In this document: positions 20,154 to 21,581 of the stretch, piece by piece
Numbering within the stretch: the first letter of the stretch is position 1
Layout: every line of letters begins with the position of its first letter
Assembly: GCA_003427395.1 (NCBI GenBank)
Contig: BFEA01000102.1
Location: forward strand, 823,091-844,671
Length of the DNA: 21,581 bases
DNA from: Chara braunii
Taxonomy: Eukaryota > Streptophyta > Charophyceae > Charales > Characeae
Direction: 5' to 3'
Made by a program: the position numbers and the translations under genes
Notes under the pieces: model-generated
What the model was told of the DNA's origin: nothing
Databases searched by the model: none
Seen by the model: the letters and a program-made list of their open reading frames with translations, nothing else

Positions 20154-21112
20154 CAGAAGCAACATGTCTCGCAGGAGGATTACTGGATGTACCTCATCAA
20201 ATCTTGGAGAGAGATCTTCCCAGCTAAGACGCGACATCCAACAAATCGGGAGGAAGTGTTACGGCAACCGCTTTTTCGCAACCAAAGGGTCAAAAACCAA
20301 GTTGATAAGCCTTGGACGCTAACAACCGAGGATGGACGCTGGATTAAGTGAGTGGAGAAGGGCGCCTGGAAAATCAATCACATTTGGAACAGTCAGCACA
20401 ACCGATGGAAAACATGCCAGGAGCTGCGGGATACGCTCAAGGGTTGTCATAATCTGCTATATAATCTCACGGATCTCCTTCAATTCATTCCCCCTGAAAG
20501 GTTGCAACTTCTACAGGCCCCTTCCAAATGGACAGCAAGAGAGTGGGCGACGGGAAGTTGGGAAGCTACCTCGACAGGGGCTCTATCTTTTGTCAAGTAC
20601 ACAGGTCCGGCAAGACAATGGGCGTTGTGGTCAATCCATAACATACAGCATCCGGGTCAGACGATAAGTGTTGTCGATACAAGTGTAGCTAAAGTAACGA
20701 CCAGGATGTCAGCAGTGAGGAAAGTGAGAGTGATTGAGGACGACAAGTATAGAATCTTCAACCCCACGGAGTTGCAAGACCTTGAATTCGACCCGACAGA
20801 ATGGGCATGGAAAACCCATTCTGCTCAAACGACGGTAGAACGCAGAACGAGTATCTTAGACTACACTACCAGGGTTGGATACAAACTTCAGAGGAGATCA
20901 GTAAACACAAGCGACACACTTCTAACAAGATGGCAGAAGCATGTTCCGGGAGGATTAGGGACCGGGACTCAAATCTCATAGCAAGTTCCGTTGGCAATCA
21001 AAAACACCCGCATCAGAAGTATGCAATGGCTCATCTTCTACCACTCACTTCTAGTCAACAAGTGGCTGAGCAGACGACATTCACAAGGGGATAGACACCC
21101 ACTAATGACATC

Positions 21113-21169
21113 TGTGCTATCTGTCATGAGGGAGTCCCAGAGGACCTACTACATTGCCTGCTGTCCTGT
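21113..21169 (+). other. C-terminal CCHC zinc finger of LINE ORF2
   Basis: ICAICHEGVPEDLLHCLLSC carries C-x2-C-x9-H-x4-C spacing, followed by DIWKK. This matches the zinc-binding region at the end of plant LINE RT proteins (zf-RVT type). It is read in a different frame from the preceding segment, so a shift lies near 21095. Confidence 0.75.
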
Positions 21170-21240
21170 TCAAAGGCGACCGACATTTGGAAGAAAACAG
21201 AAGCCTTGTGGGCTTCTCTAACAGGAACAACCAGGTAACA

Positions 21241-21366
21241 GCATCACACGGCTAACTGGTCTGTAGGAGCCAAACTCAACCTCGGCGTGGCAAACTACGT
21301 TCGGCATCACACGGCTAACTAGTCTGCAGGAGCCAAACTCAACCTCGGCGTGGCAAAGTACGTTCT
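21241..21366 (+). repeat. 63-bp in-frame tandem duplication in ORF2
   Basis: Two copies (21241-21303 and 21304-21366) differ at only a few bases. The unit is exactly 21 codons and keeps the ORF2 frame. One difference turns a CAG (21327-21329 in copy 2) into TAG (21264-21266 in copy 1). Confidence 0.95.
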
Positions 21367-21581
21367 TTCGGAGACTCCGACCTCTTACTCTGTGGATAAT
21401 ATGGAAAAGAAGGTGCAAGGAAACTATAACTTCTCAAGCTATATCAGAGCCAGAAGCTTGGCAGATCTTCCTTCACCTACTACAGGACGAATACCAAGCA
21501 GATTGGAATAAAGTGGCGAAGCTCATAAAATTAGACCCTACAAGGCAACAAGAATTTGTCGATAAGTTTAAAAAAGAGAAA

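Larger units (their letters stand above)
15909..21581 (+). mobile_element. non-LTR retrotransposon (LINE), open at the right edge
   Basis: The order is a repeated 5' region, ORF1 (16141-17115), a 50-bp gap, and an ORF2 with apurinic-type endonuclease, RT and C-terminal zinc-finger regions. This is the plant-type L1-like plan. The left limit is uncertain and may lie anywhere between 15700 and 15909. The 3' end and tail are beyond the window. Confidence 0.85.
17166..21581 (+). pseudogene. LINE ORF2: endonuclease, reverse transcriptase, zinc finger (decayed)
   Basis: The ORF2 protein nicks target DNA and copies the RNA in place. The likely start is ATG 17166, because LRIV-x-WNVN follows, the usual opening of the endonuclease; the x is a TAA at 17232-17234. 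Lesions are numerous. Frame changes occur near 18215, 18585, 18840, 19365, 21095 and 21220. Stops lie at 18645-18647, 20349-20351, 20979-20981 and 21264-21266. RT landmarks include KTPGRDGLSKEFW, GFIPGRIILDN, FFDFEKAYD (Asp at 19073), RQGDPLAGPLF and FFADD (19392-19406). After RT come a long connecting region, a His/Gln repeat, and a CCHC finger. The frame is open at the window edge, reading LWIIWKRRCKE and further. The four undetermined bases fall in the connecting region. Confidence 0.85.

Overview
The window looks like nuclear DNA from a repeat-rich eukaryote, most likely of the green lineage. I infer this from a primer-binding site of plant initiator-Met-tRNA type, a chromovirus-like integrase tail, a LINE with a plant-style C-terminal zinc finger, and several satellite arrays. 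A large streptophyte-alga genome would fit, but I cannot name the species. I see no bacterial-type operons, no rRNA and no convincing host gene. Four undetermined bases (19764, 19767, 19782, 19792) point to a draft assembly.

Layout. 1-940: a 7-bp microsatellite array built on TACATAG. 940-1072: a possible scrap of acidic coding sequence (minus). 1584-1794: a cluster of CGTTCG/CGAACG inverted repeats. 1830-2935: a satellite array with two monomer lengths (121 and about 143 bp). 3490-3741: repeat block A, copy 1. 3784-4421 (minus): the C-terminal end of a Ty3/Gypsy chromovirus integrase, cut off where an LTR begins. 4422-5770 (plus): a 1349-bp LTR with TG...CA ends, followed by the primer-binding site, a leader with telomere-like inverted repeats, and a broken gag gene with one zinc knuckle (7101-9035). 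No protease, RT or integrase follows. 9306-10040: a diverged array of about 123 bp. 10041-11760: unassigned DNA with a hammerhead-like fold at 11345-11393. 11762-12297: block A copy 2 followed directly by satellite monomers.

12908-14402 (minus): a nearly complete Penelope-like reverse transcriptase pseudogene (one stop, one frameshift). 14410-15700: intergenic DNA with a poly(T) tract, a possible tRNA-derived SINE and a 79-bp foldback. About 15909 to the end (plus): a non-LTR retrotransposon with a repeated 5' region, an intact ORF1 of 324 codons, and a decayed ORF2 with endonuclease, RT and zinc-finger regions, which runs off the window.

The features form layers of independent elements and are not a pathway. 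The clearest nesting event is the LTR element inserted into the older chromovirus at 4421/4422. The most informative oddities are the link between block A and the satellite at two loci, the telomere-like hairpin next to the primer-binding site, the gag-only LTR element, the Penelope-like RT, and the contrast between intact ORF1 and decayed ORF2 in the LINE.
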